Shown here piece by piece: positions 28,401-44,109 of a stretch of 64,000 nucleotides of DNA; within the stretch, counting starts at the first letter, position 1, and each line of letters starts with the position of its first letter. A program made the translations under genes and the position numbers. The notes below the pieces were generated by a model that was not told where the DNA came from, did no database searches, and saw nothing but the letters and a program-made list of their open reading frames with translations. The stretch is from Urechis unicinctus. Taxonomy: Eukaryota > Annelida > Polychaeta > Xenopneusta > Urechidae. Location of the stretch: NCBI GenBank assembly GCA_034190875.2, contig CM067349.1:35605780-35669779 (forward strand), read 5' to 3'.

Positions 28401-29923
28401 GACTGATCAATTCAAAAATGACTGTCTATACACACATACAATAACCCGGTCGAAATATGTAGTGTTACACGATTTGTAACAACGTGACTCGCTCTGTCTA
28501 TCAAATACGAGGTTAACTAGGCCGATTATCGGCCATATTGTCTGCAAACGAAGCATCATACGTTATCCCTTTATCAAACATCTTCCTGTCTTCTGTGGGA
28601 GCATAGCTCACAAATCGGTTCACAAACCATACATTGACAATTATAAGTTCGAGGAGAATACTCTGCTTAGTTCTTCTGAACAACAGAAACACAATATAAG
28701 ATTAGACTTTATATGTATATGCATTCATCATTTCGTTCTGGCCAATGTCATGCTTATGCTACGTAGAGTCGCGCTGTGCCACTTTTGTCCCTTATAGACA
28801 TAGTTCCTAAATTGTCGTGTATTTTGCTAAAATTGCAATTGTGTGGCCTCGTGTTTTGAACAATATGCAATAGAATAAGCTGATGATAACAATATTTTAT
28901 ATTCAGTCACTGACAATACTTTATTTTCAATGGCACCTTAAGTACTACAATGTACAATCGTATTATTCAATGCGCCACTTATAATAACTTATAAGCCATC
29001 TGCATTATCTCGAGTCTCTAATGGGATAATAATAACATGATACTATTTCAGGAGGTTATTAAAACCATGTATTTCTTCACGTGCGCGGCTCTGGTGTATC
29101 AGTATCACATTTGGGCCAAGTAAAACATAGTTTTATATATTACTTACCTTGCATTTGCCAACAAAGTACCTAACTGGCTAGAGAGGTAGCATTTTTATCG
29201 AAAACTTAGATCGATGCACGCATACGCCAAAAAATTAGCTCTTTATGGAATTCAAAAGGCTGTTATACCGGATGAAAACAAAGAAATTGCATTTAAAAAT
29301 GTTATTAAACCTGCTATGTAGACATTTTTGAATAGTAATTAACGGTTAACTCACATGTCAAATTTGTGTCAGGACGCACTGAGCTCAAATCTGTTGTAGC
29401 GTGGCAAACCTTAGTTTCTTTGACATATGTTGGGTCGACTCCAAGTTGGATTAGCCCGAAATATCGTGTTTGATGCGCTAATCACCTTTAATCCGAATGC
29501 ATAGTGCATTTGCTCATGTGAGAGACAAGCAAATACACACTGTAGATGCAACATCGTAGGCCCTGGCAAAAAATGCTATGCGTTTGTACGTGTTTTGTTG
29601 TATTATATCAATTGTCAAATGAGCCAATAAGGGCTCGAGTGATCTGTGGTTCAAATATAAAGCCAAAATAACATGAGTACGGGTAAATCAAATCCGGTTG
29701 CACAGCTACGATTAAAAAGATGTATATATTGATAATAACTTAACTATTAAGGAAAACGCAAATCAAGTTGTGTCAGAATTAATTTTCGATATTTCAAATC
29801 CCGACCAGTCGCTTTGTCATTCAATAGTACCTCAATATCTTCAAATACTTATGAATACCTAACCGATTCGCCATTTTATAGACTCTGATACAAATTCACT
29901 TCACGATGCTATCATTTGTTTTC
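19456..29923 (+). repeat. Long repeat unit, copy I (about 10.5 kb)
   Basis: The phase is set at the motif CAGCTTATCGGTATGAAA, which recurs at 29,924. Segments run in the same order as in copies II and III: 19,771 (CACAGGCGTT) matches 30,303 and 45,853; 20,830 matches 31,770 and 47,575; 21,110 matches 32,320 and 48,170; 21,690 matches 40,830 and 51,200; 23,000 matches 41,400 and 52,210; 24,700 matches 42,340 and 54,090; 25,900 matches 43,400 and 55,340; 28,030 matches 43,815. This copy lacks the interval corresponding to about 32,500-34,700. Frames of 60-109 codons here are not conserved between copies. No gene is recognised. Confidence 0.75.
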
Positions 29924-32900
29924 CAGCTTATCGGTATGAAATTGGCAATATTTTTAGGAGCTAACAAACCAATGTAAGAAGTCGAATAGGAAATGAAATG
30001 GCCTCAGCCCGACCTTCTTGTGTGACTTCGATTCTTTATGCTATCGCCAAAAATCAATGATTGCTCAGAATCTCTAGTTGTGTCGAAGCTGCACTTAATT
30101 GCAATGATAGCACATCAAGTAAAACTTTCGATCTAGCACTGCTTAAAAACCATCCTGGCAAATTATTCTACTATAGAGCCTATGCTTGTCTGTAAAAATG
30201 ATAGACATAAACTAGATGATAACAACAGGTTGAGCCTTGCTTGCAGTTTATTTTGCTAGTCCCCAACAACAAAGTGTTCTTCCGCAATGTGATCACGACC
30301 AGCACAGGCGTTATTTCTGGAAAAGGAATTCAATGTTCATCGCTGATCTATTCTACCATGCCACAGTCTACTGGCATGTAAAGGTTGTGTATAACGAGAC
30401 ACTTTCTGTTTCCAATACCCCGGATTAACGAAAGTGGCTGTCTGTCATATTGGAAAAACTATAATGCCTGTTCGAAGATCGGAAATGGAATACCATACCA
30501 ATACGCTGATCTCCATCATTATCGCGTCATCAATCATATCCATTTCATCTATGGGAGTGTGGCTCACAAAACATCTCTCCATATATTGCAGTTATATGAT
30601 CTACAATAACAACCTGCTCAGTACTTCAATATGAACAGAACAACGATATAATATTAGACCCCACATTTACTTTTATTCATTATTTCGGTATGCCAATGGC
30701 ATATTTTACTTAAAACCGGAAATCAATCATTAGAACAATGTGACCTCTTTCAAATGATTTATCTAGCTAAGTTACCTTAAGCAAAAACGTATGATACTTT
30801 CTGAAATAGCGGTAGCATATGCATTGTGAGCATTCAACGTTCAAACATACGCAAAACCCCATGCTATTTGTTGTCACTGACAGCATTTTTTTTGTAATTG
30901 CAACATAGATATAAAAAAGTAACTGCTTATCATGCAATATAACCCCACTTCATGTAAACGTGCTGCATGACATTTGCTATATCGTATGTCTCTGGCAGGA
31001 TTATAATAACGTTGTACTAGCTTTAAAGTAGTCAAGTAAATATTTGACGTTATTTGGAGAGTCACTAAGTAATATCAAAATGTTCGTAATTTCAGAAGGG
31101 CTGCTTACCATAGCACAGATGGCTTCATGTTCAGTCCATCATTTCACAAATTATAAGTTATTAATTGTATCATGACGCGACAATGATTACCAATCTTAGA
31201 ATGTCAAGACTGGTCGAATCTATCACTGCGCCTGCATCCGGCCTGTCAGGGTATGTCACAGTAGCTGATCATATCTTGTCCAATAGGCGCCCAAGTATAT
31301 CTTTCCCGCCCTCCCACTTCATCGTATACAACTTTCATCGCGGCAGTGACTTATGGAATTTGGATCAGTAGCCTGAGTAAAGACCACGAGGGTCGAACAT
31401 TTAATTAAAGCCATATCTTTGTTCCCATGTACAGCCATAATAATTCAGCGTATTTGGGCTCAGATAAATGCAGTTGGATATGACTATGATGAATCGTTCA
31501 CGAATGCGAAGCAGATGATAACATAGCAGCTCATATTTACGGAAACAGGAATGAAAATAAAGCGAAGATAGAACACAAACTTTTACCACGTAAACGTTTT
31601 TCTAAGGTTTATTAAGCCAGCCCCTGTGAGAAAGCAAGCCTATTGGGCAATGCGCAATAGTTACGATACTTAGACCAGTTTCAGTCAGTACATAGGGAAT
31701 ATAGTCACCATCTTAAGCGATCGGGTTGGCAGAATCGCGTTGCTATAATTTGTGACCGCAATATTACGCTACCAACACTCATTATTTGCTTTGCAGATTT
31801 GGACAAAAGTGACTCAAATGTACAATGCAATGCAGTATATAAATACACTGTCACCTTCTGACGCGAAATTGTGGTTGTTTAATCATCTAGGTTTGCTTTA
31901 GATTGCTTATGACCTCGCAAAATTCCCCCGAACGTGATAGGTATTCATTTTAACGCCAGACCTAACCCAGTATTAATTTTGCAAAACCTTGAATTCCATT
32001 TCTAATCTTTTGATATTCTTGGCATTGAGAGTGAGGTGTGGTACAGGATAAGATAAGTACACACGCACTTTGCAATTCATGGACAATTATACCGACTGTT
32101 GATCTTGCTAGTATCTTAAACTAAACAGATACTCGATTATCACGCCTGCAAGGAGTTACGCTGATTACTATAACTGGGATCAATGGTAATCGTTCGTTTC
32201 TGGGTGGGTTTGTCAGGTATTGAATTTCATGAATACCAGGGTGCTGGCAATCTTGGCAGTCGAACATTCCATACAAGAACCCCTCATCAGAAACATGCTG
32301 CTAGACAACACTTATATACGGCTTAATGTTCACTCAGTGCCCTATAATCTTATAAATATCCTCACATTAGTTATCTACCATCACTTCGGAATTGTGTTCC
32401 GTTAATATCGGGTATATTTTCTCTCTTCTATCTTAATTTTACATAGGTATGTAAGTGTCGTATGCATATATAGCAAGGGCATATATATCATACATATGTG
32501 TGAGGCATGAAGTATGAAGCACTTCTGTCCTCGCACAGCGTTTTTGCTATGTACTCTACTTGACATCTGACGTTTTCGGAGGTTTTCAGAACTGCCCGCC
32601 ATATTATTTGTTGAGGTTTATGATTTTAGATGGCAATGCTACTCATCATGTGAATCGACACAAGTAGAACAATGCGTAACCGTTGTGAGCCAATATTGTT
32701 GTTGGATCCTCAGTAACAGCTGACGCACTACATGTAACACATTTCGTGTGCATCGAGTCATAATAGGTACGTTTTATTCAATAACAACCGTTGCCATGTT
32801 CATTAACATCATCAATCACTACTATATTCTGACGTCATTCTATTGCATGCCCTGATCTTTGGAAGGACATCATCTACGCTCAATGATCGTTTGTCTATTA

Positions 32901-34205
32901 ACCGGCTCATTGTTACAGCTTTCAAAATTCCTGTTGTTGCTTGATCGATATCATGAACATGGGGGGAATGTGTCGATGCTGCAGTCTTCAGGTGATGGAT
33001 CGGGTTTGTCTCCCGGTTGAACACAATTTTATTGATTGATCGTTATACGCGTATGCAGTGAATAATGCTGTACCTCTGACCATTACATACATTACTCTGT
33101 TGACAATGTGCTTGGTAATGTACATTGTCGACTCACACCGTCATGGCATTGTATTTCAATGATGACTACGGCTGAGTTATAACTGATCACCGACCACAAA
33201 TCTAGTCGATGAAAAGCGGTACGTATCCTACACTATGAACCCCATACCGGAAAGTAGCTAATATCGTAGTCTATAGTAGAATATGTTTACGTGACAACAG
33301 TATTGTGTAAACATAATTCCTGCTCGTCATAGTTTGAATAAACTGGACAAATTCTTACTGCGTTCGACGTGTATGTTATAAACTAATCATGGTCGAACAA
33401 AAGGGCACATAAATGTTGCAACATAAGACTTCAAGATCCAGGTGCGATCCAGTTTGAATCCCCGTTACATAGATGCTCAATTGAAGCGAGAAGTAACGAG
33501 TTGCCCGAGTTGTACAGAATTATTATTGGCAAGGATTGGGTTGTTGCTGCACGGGTACAACGCAATAACGTGATGTAATAAGACTAGAGAAAATGTGATT
33601 GCTTTCATTTTATTTATTTTACATGTGAACAACTGCTCGATGCTAACGGCGTTGTGTTTGCTCAATTCATGAGTAGGTGGTAACTGAACAGCTAGATGAG
33701 CCGTGAAGCATTATATTCTAGGTGTTGGTCGTTCTTACGCCACAACTGAAATGCACAAATATAACATCGACATGAAGTGCGAAACAATGAATTCGTTGTT
33801 TGCATTGTGGTTTTCAGTCAGAACGGGAACTATCAAGCAGATAAGCTAATAACTCACTTCCAAGAGGATCATTAAATATAAATATATCCGTGCAATCATA
33901 TATGACTGCGATCCGTCATTGATGTTGCATATTGTACAATCATGTAATAAACCCTTGATATCGCCCATGGCGCTGACGTGAATAAGCACTATCCGTTGAG
34001 ATAATGTCCTCTGTTTTCCGGTTGTCTTTAATGGAACATATAATCAAGCAAAGTAACAATGCAGTGCAGTATGACTGCACGATTTCACCATGTCAACAGG
34101 AAAAAAACTCCACAATTGTAGATATTGATGTGCCTTAGTATTTCATATTTTTGGTTGTTCTTCTGAGCATGATTATGGGCTTATAGTGAACATATCAGTG
34201 CTTCT

Positions 34206-34304
34206 CTGCTAAAGTACGACCTTGATCAGATTATTTCGCTGATAATGAACGACCCTGATCAGATTATCTCGCTGTTAAAGCACGATATTGATCTGACTAT
34301 CTTT
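34206..34304 (+). repeat. 33-bp tandem repeat, three copies
   Basis: Three consecutive 33-bp units begin at 34,206, 34,239 and 34,272. Each carries the core TTGATCAGATTAT or a close variant. The corresponding place in copy III (about 50,385-50,420) has a single unit, so the expansion happened after the copies diverged. Confidence 0.85.
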
Positions 34305-35003
34305 GTCGAAACATATGCACCTGAATGGTCATATTACTGTTAGTAGCAGAAAGATACATGATGTTGTCATGCCTTGCTATACCGTAATTAGCAGACTCAT
34401 CAGCGCAATCTATCATGTTCCAAGAAGGTTATCTGACTCTTGTTATATTAACTTAACAGGTATATTATTTGGGCTGTTGCGTATGCATAGCAGCATCGTA
34501 CATAATGAACTTGATGAATAATGTGGTGTCAGTCCAAATGTTTGCAAACGTTTAACAAAAACATTTATCACTTTCGAATATCGCTAATGTACGCTTGATG
34601 TAAGGAAACATCAAATATCGTCAACGACAGCCTATAGCTAACAACAACGTCATTATAACCATTTCCCCACTGAATTACATAGAACATTAAATCGATCAAC
34701 GTTTGAGAAAATAAAGAAAAAAGGCATAACCTTGACGCAAGGCACACATTTTCTGTGTGCTACTATTTTGGACTTTTGAGTGTATTTCTGGTTACAACGT
34801 CTAAATGTAACCCGCCACATGGATATATAATGGTGGCGAGAAGACCATAGTGAAGTGTTATAGGCTTACAGTGTTTCTAAAAAGCGAAAATTGCAACTTT
34901 TGTGTACACCTGAAGTCAACGTTATCAACGATTTTCTGTCAAGCAGCGCACCATTTCCCCTCTACAGCCGGACCAGGCGCGACTACCAGTTACATAATCT
35001 CTA

Positions 35004-35690
35004 ATGACCACAAGGTGGCCGAGAAGTCTTTCGCGAAGCATGGGCCTGGAAATGGATGAATTTATTAAAGGACTTAAAGCCGCTCTCAGTGACACTGCGG
35101 TCATTGAGACTTTTAAGTCCACAATTTGTGATCCAATGCCCAAGGAAATCACTGCGCTGAAAGATATAATAAAGAGAAAAGACGACTCCATTGAACGACT
35201 AGAAAAACGGGTGCTCGGTCTTGAAACTCAAGCCGACACTCTTGAACAGTATACTCGCAGGAACAGTCTAAGGATTTACGGCATTCCTGAACATAAACAT
35301 GAGGACTGTTGTGAAGAGATAATAAAACTTGTGAATAAGGATCTCAATATGTCTCCACCAATCACAACATCGGACATCGACAGGGTGCACCGAGTCGGCA
35401 TACCGCCGACAGAAAGCAGACCTGGATCCCGTCCTGTCATACTGAAACTGGCGACATACAGAATACGTGAAAATCTACAAAAGCGGACCAGCCTAAGGCA
35501 TTGTTCCACGCCGATCTTTATTAACGAGGATTTGACCAAAACACGCTCCGAATTACTTTGGAAAGCAAGACAGCTGAAAAAGAACGGAAAAGTAGCCGGC
35601 ACTTGGACACATGATGGAAAAGTACTCGTGAAAGATCTGAAGGCGAAAATCCTCCATATACGCGAGATGACAGATCTCGAGAAACTGTGA
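35004..35690 (+). CDS. LINE ORF1 nucleic-acid-binding protein, intact (228 aa)
   Basis: This frame is intact. The in-frame stop at 34,995 places the start at 35,004, or at the second Met at 35,040. Residues about 47-82 are heptad-rich and charged, a likely trimerising coiled coil. Residues about 85-153 carry RRNSLRIYGIPE, acidic residues and DRVHRVG, the pattern of the RRM-like domain of L1-type and many CR1-group ORF1 proteins. Residues about 158-215 form the basic C-terminal domain (KTRSELLWKARQLKKNGK). By family knowledge the protein coats the element RNA and acts as a nucleic-acid chaperone in the ribonucleoprotein particle. It is uninterrupted, unlike ORF2. Confidence 0.88.
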   Translation: MTTRWPRSLSRSMGLEMDEFIKGLKAALSDTAVIETFKSTICDPMPKEITALKDIIKRKDDSIERLEKRVLGLETQADTLEQYTRRNSLRIYGIPEHKHEDCCEEIIKLVNKDLNMSPPITTSDIDRVHRVGIPPTESRPGSRPVILKLATYRIRENLQKRTSLRHCSTPIFINEDLTKTRSELLWKARQLKKNGKVAGTWTHDGKVLVKDLKAKILHIREMTDLEKL

Positions 35691-35790
35691 AATAACGTTG
35701 TACGAAACCGCCTTTATGTAAGTCTCATCACCATTCTTTATATCCATATATTGTGTACTATATACACCAGCACTACCATTTTGTACACTT

Positions 35791-38700
35791 ATGGAATCAA
35801 CTATAAGATCACATTTGTGTAACATATGTAACAAACGTGTGCACATTCATTCCTTTTATCTAAAATGTTCCATATTTTGTCGGCTTACTCATTTAAATTG
35901 TCTGTCACAAGTATGTAGAAATGATTCACTGTACACCTCCAGAGAATGCCACAATTGGTTTCGTGTTAACTGTGTGCAATGTATATTCCCATTTAATCAT
36001 TTTAATGATGATAGAGACTTTATGGATGCTATTAATGATATTGTGGAATGTGGGCCACATAACATGGCAAATGTAGAGGGCATGATTTTGAATGTACATG
36101 AACTTAATGATACTGAACAAGAAAATCCGCTGTCCGCTTTTGATCCAGATATGAATTACTACAACGGAAATCAAAAAGACTATACCATAGCAAACTGTAA
36201 TTATTATGTAGAAGATCAATTCAACGCACTTTGTAAAGCTTCTCAAGTTAACTCTGATATGTTATCACTTATACACGTGAATATTCGCAGTGCTAAAAAA
36301 AAACTATGCCAATCTTGATGCCTATATTAATTCTTTGAAATATTCATTTGACATTATTGCTCTCACTGAAACATGGCTGACAGATATAACAGTTGGCAAT
36401 TTTAGTCCAGCCGGCTACAAATGATCAATTACATTATCGTAATAGAGATGACCTCTCGATCTGCAACTGTAATATTGAATGTGTTTTCGTTGAAATTCCT
36501 AAATGTACGTCTCTCCAATCTCACAATAATCGTAAGAATATAATAATTGGTGCAGTCTATCGACCACCGAACACTTCAATCAGTGACTTCATAGATTATG
36601 TATCTGATATAATGTCTACTATAAAGCATGAAAAAAAAATCTGTTATTTAATGGGCGATGTAAACATTAACTTGTTAAATGTAGATAGCCATGTCACTAC
36701 AGCAGAATTCCTTGAAATGATGTATTCTTTCTCTTTTACCCCACTCATTACCAAACCCACGAGAGTAACAAATCGTTTCGCCACACTTATAGACAATATT
36801 TTTACCAATTTTACAACCACAGCACTATTATATATCCGGTATTTTGTGTACAGATGTAAGTGACCATTTTTCAGTGTTCTGTATCGACCACGGCTTTAAA
36901 ACTAATACTGAATGTGACCAATTTTACAACAGACAAATCTCGGCCCGAAAAGTAGATAAATTCTCTGCGAAACTTGGAAAAATTGAATGGAGGGATGTTT
37001 TAGACACCAATGACGCACAGGAGTCATACACAAGGTTCTATTGTACTCTTAAAGATCCATACAATGCATGCTTCTCAATTCAACTATCAAAATCGAAATA
37101 TAAACATCGATATAAATGGCTAACATCGGGACTTTAACAATCTATCAAAGTAAAAAATAAATTGTATAAAAAAGCATCAAATACCCCACGCTGACCAACT
37201 CTATACAAACGCTACAAATATAAATTGCGTTCACTAATGAAGACCTGTGAACAAAACTACTATGAAAATGCCTATTCTAAAAACAAAAGTAACATGAGGA
37301 AGTCGTGGGAGTTGATTAAAAATGTCCTAAATAAGAAAAAGCAGACCAAACTATCAGAAGAATTCATCAGTGATGGTAAAACTACCACTGATAAAAAGTT
37401 AATTGCTAACAAGTTCAACCAATTCTATCCAAATATAGGACCCACGCTTGAAAAACAGACCCCTGCTTGTAATGCAGATGTTCTTAAATATTTAAAGTAT
37501 ACGAATGCTGACTCTATATTTATTAGAAACACAGATGAAATAGAGGTAACTAATATAGTAAAATCCCTTAAACACTCAAGTCCAGGTTGGGATGACATAT
37601 CTCCAACCATGATAAAAAGCACTTTAACACACATTATAAAACCCTTCGTTCACACGCTTAACATGTCACTTTTAAGTGGAATTATTCCAAAAGAACTAAA
37701 AATCGCTCGAGTTATACCAATATTTAAAAATGGCGACTCCTCTCAGATTAGTAATTATAGACCAATATCAGTTCTTCCGTGTATTTCTAAAATACTAGAA
37801 CGACTCATGCATACACGACTTACTGAATATATATGTAAGCATGATATATTATATAACTATCAATTTGTTTTCGTAAAAAAACACAGTACCACTCAAGCTA
37901 TAAGCTACTTGGTTGATAAAATTATTAATGCTCACGAAAAACAAAAAAGTTTTAGGGATTTTCATTGATCTAAGTAAAGCGTTCGACACCATCAATCACC
38001 GCATTCTTATAAGAAAATTGGAACACTACGGCATTAGAGGCATCGCATTAGAGTGGATAAAAAATTATTTGCTCGAAAGATACCAATATGTTACTTACAA
38101 CGGTGTCCACTCTGAACGAGGGCGTATTACTTTTGGCGTTCCACAAGGCTCAATCTTGGGGCCACTCTTGTTTTTAATCTATGTCAACGACATTGTTAAT
38201 GTTTCGAAATGTATGCATCCTATACTGTATGCAGATAACACTAATATGTTTGTAACTGGTAATAACATTGATGATATGATAAACTGTGCAAATGTGGAGC
38301 TTAAAAATTTAGTACTATGGCTTAATGCCAATAAGCTTTCGTTGAATGTCAACAAAACACATGACCTGATATTCGCACCTGAGCGCTATAGCCCAACACC
38401 AACTCAACCACTTTATATCAATAATTAGGTTATAAGGAGAGAGAACTCGACAACATTTTTGGGAGTCAAGTTAGATAGCAAATTGACATGGCAGTCTCAC
38501 ATTCAACATATAAAATTGAAAATTGCTAAAAATATCGGCTTACTTTGTAAGGCGAAAAATATTTTTAGAACTAGTACTTTAAATACTCTGTATTATTCGT
38601 TTATATACCCATACATAATATATTGTCTCGAAGTTTGGGGTACAGCTGCAAAGAAATATACAAACTCTATTGTCAAATTACAGAAACTATGCTGTAGAGT

Positions 38701-39060
38701 AATTACCGGTCGCCAAAGCGCACATGTTCATTGACATTATTTAAATCCTTAAATATGTTACGTTTTACTGAGTTTTATGAATATTGTATCATTTTGTTTA
38801 TGTTTAAGTTATATAGAGGTGATTTACCTAATGTTTTCAAATTAATGTTTCGACGAAAATCCTCTAATCAAACAATTACTACAAGACAATCTAGAAATTT
38901 TATTGTACCGTTATTTAAATCGAAGGTTGCCTATAATAGCGTGCGCTCGAAAGGCGTGAATATCTGGAACGCAAATTGCACTAAGTTTAATGTATATTGC
39001 TCATTGCATTCTTTTAAAATAGCTCTTCGAATTCATTTTCTTGCTAAGTACATTGTATGA
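35791..39060 (+). pseudogene. LINE ORF2: PHD-like finger, APE endonuclease and reverse transcriptase, broken
   Basis: The N-terminus (35,791-36,000) has CNIC, CSIFC, H and C..C spacing followed by FPFN, a PHD-like finger. The endonuclease shows HVNIRS, ALTETWL, YRPPN, GDVNINLL and SDHF. The reverse transcriptase shows [35 protein letters not shown] and the catalytic box as YADN instead of YADD (38,228-38,239). TFLGVKLDSKLTW and the C-terminal region follow. Breaks: an extra A in the run at 36,295-36,303; a frame change with apparent loss of about 20 residues near 36,421; a frameshift near 36,835; TAA at 37,135; TGA at 37,192; a probable local compensated shift near 37,866-37,881 (FVFVKKH where FGFRKKH is usual); a frameshift at 37,943-37,948; TAG at 38,426; a frameshift near 38,720. 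The frame ends at 39,060. Confidence 0.9.
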
Positions 39061-39133
39061 AGTATGCTCTCCTGGCACATGGTTTTGTTTATTTTTATTG
39101 TACTATACTCATAAGTGTATGATAAATTATTTT

Positions 39134-39207
39134 TTATTCTGTTGAATGTCCTTCTCTTAAAAGCAATTTATTCTGTTGAATGTCCTTCTCTTAAAAGCAA
39201 TTTATTC
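39134..39207 (+). repeat. 34-bp tandem duplication in the LINE 3' UTR
   Basis: Two identical 34-bp units (39,134-39,167 and 39,168-39,201), both containing GAATGTCCTTCTCTTAAAAG, plus the start of a third unit (TTATTC). Confidence 0.93.
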
Positions 39208-39324
39208 TTTTGAACATGTTACGAGGACTTATACATCTAATGATGTCTCGTCCTCATTGTCACAACAAACTTTGTATATCTTACTCGAATTATTATTATA
39301 ATGTATGATATGTTGTTGTTGTTG

Positions 39325-39363
39325 ACAAATAAATCAATCAATAAATCAATAAATCAATCAATC
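39325..39363 (+). repeat. LINE 3' simple-repeat tail
   Basis: AAATC/AATC units after a TTGTTGTTGTTGACAAAT stretch. CR1/L2-group LINEs end in short 3' microsatellites rather than poly(A), and this supports the classification and the right boundary. Confidence 0.85.
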
Positions 39364-41880
<2,517 letters not shown>

Positions 41881-44109
41881 GCAAGTAAGGTGGGTGATTG
41901 AGCAAGTCAATATCGTTACATTATTGTTAGCTCGCTTAACATTAGACTTAATCGGAAAAATGCATTGTTCTCCAAAAACGTCCTGCGTGTATTTGGCACT
42001 GCGTGTGTAGGTACTGGATGTACTGTCTCTAATAAAATATGTTTTAACAAGGTTGTCATGCTGATGGGTATTGATTGAAGACAACTTCCTAATATATCAG
42101 TCAGGGTACTTAATGATCGATGGCTATTAATTAATCAATGTGAGTATTTGCATTTAAATTAAGGATACATAGTTAACCCATCAGCGCATGGACCAAACGA
42201 ATTGTCGATAATACACTTCCTTAAACGATGGATAGCAGAGATGTTGTAAAGGTCAAATCAATTTGTGGATCCAACGTCTCTGTCATATGAATGTCGTGAC
42301 AAGTCGCAATAAGCAGAGTATTGGGATTTACGGCACTATCACGACATGAAGTCAACAATCTGGCTGCCGCCAGAAACCTGCCCTGATGTAAATCACTTTT
42401 GTTCTTGTCTGACTCGAAGCTTTGTGGTTGTTGAAGCTCCTTATGCACAATCATGGCTGATTTATTTGCAAGTCAGACACATTTTATGGATGTTATGGAT
42501 AAATATACATTTACCTGTAGCAGGACATAATGATATGAATACAATAAGCTACACGTTAGCCTCCAACCCCGATTCTGGGAATCTGATAGCACGCGCGTTA
42601 ACTGTAATAAAATGAATTGGATATGCACAACCCGCAAGTCATGACTAATGGGTGAATCGTTTGTGGATTAATATTCATAATATGTATGGACATGTTGGAC
42701 ATATCCATGAAGAAAACAACTACAGAGCTGCAATCAAGCAAACTATGATTGGTGCACATGGTGCGACTTGAAGTCAGATAAGAGTCGGTCTAGTAATCGC
42801 TTATATGGGTATTGTCCACACTGGGAGAGTTGTGTTTAAAATGTGTGTTCATAAAATATTACAATTCCTTCGGTGCCTCATGGAATGAGTAGAGATAATT
42901 GTTTACTCCGTATTATGAATTTATACAGCTGCATATTAGCCCGTTCAATGATTTTATTTTAGCATGCACCACTGAACATATGATGGTTTGAGTAAACGAT
43001 ATAGTCATTCTGTCTCAATATAACTTGCATTGGTCATGCCATGACGTTAAGTAGAACATACTACGTCCGCATTTCATCCTAACAAATTATCTATACATAG
43101 CCTGAATCGATTTGCATATATCTTTAACAACTGAGGAAGGATACATCTGTCAAAATGTCAGATACATATCATCATTACTTGGCATTTGACCTGTACAAAA
43201 GAAGAACTGCTCTTATCAAGCAAAACTACTAACAGCATCAGAACATGCTGTCTCTTCAAATAGCATATCGCCTGTTGTTGACACGATGATCGGCAGAAAG
43301 GGTCTTGCTGCTGACAATATTAGAACTGTCTATGACAAAATTGTTTTTTGACGTTGGCGTAATTAGTTGTTCATGTTGCCTGACAGAAATGCTTAAAAGC
43401 GGTCCGTATTGTGCGATGTAACGACAACACAACAAGCATATCATTCAAAACAATGCGCAACTATCCATCTGACATCAAACCGCTATCATCTTTCACCCCA
43501 AGGCAACGAATACAACCCCTCCATTAAATTCAACACTGTCGCCAGCCAGGCAAGCAAAACAATATCATTTGCACTTTCATCTCTTAGCGAACGTGCTCCT
43601 TATCAAGCGCGTGTGGCTCATGTGAATTCAGTTTATTTATGCCCAGCCATAATGAATTATTTGTTCATCTTGAACATTTCTAACATTTTTAAGAGAATAA
43701 TTGGAAATTGTATATATTATGTGGTATATGCTTCTTGTCTCAGTTATCGGGAAATTGCCAAACATTCACACATTTATGAATAATTCCGACTGATAAGACA
43801 ATTAATGGACCCTGATACGAAATGTCATTGTAGTGCCAACATTTAGCAAACCGCATGTTTACCAGAATTTCATCATAGAACAGGCAGTAGATCGTGACCT
43901 CATAAACCAGACTAAAAATGTTTTAAACCACCCTCGGCCTAAAATGTTTGCCCTCCCAAACAACTCGGAATTAATATTGAAATGTCTGCGGAAAGGCGAA
44001 CACATGCGAACAGCTAGGTATTCATGATGCCCTCCCAAACAACTGAATGATTGTCTCATTATATATTGAATGGTGCATATAGCGGGCTGAGAAAGGCGAA
44101 CACAGCGAC

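Larger units (their letters stand above)
34861..39363 (+). mobile_element. LINE retrotransposon, CR1/L2/Jockey group, nearly full-length, inactive
   Basis: About 4.5 kb. Order: short 5' leader, ORF1 (coiled coil plus RRM-like), a 100-nt spacer, ORF2 (PHD-like finger, APE-type endonuclease, reverse transcriptase, C-terminal region), a 3' UTR with a short duplication, and a simple-repeat tail of AATC/AAATC units. AAGTGTTA occurs just before it (34,853-34,860) and just after the tail (39,364-39,371), a candidate 8-bp target duplication. The sequence after the tail resumes homology to copy III near 50,950, which supports the right boundary; the left boundary is less certain. ORF2 has several frameshifts and stops and a mutated catalytic residue, so the copy cannot move by itself. 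Confidence 0.88.

Noticed and set aside
33440..33475. tRNA B-box-like AGTTTGAATCCCCGTTAC (also near 49,370)
   Set aside because: No A box at the right distance and no acceptor or anticodon stems could be paired. It is shared only as part of the long repeat.
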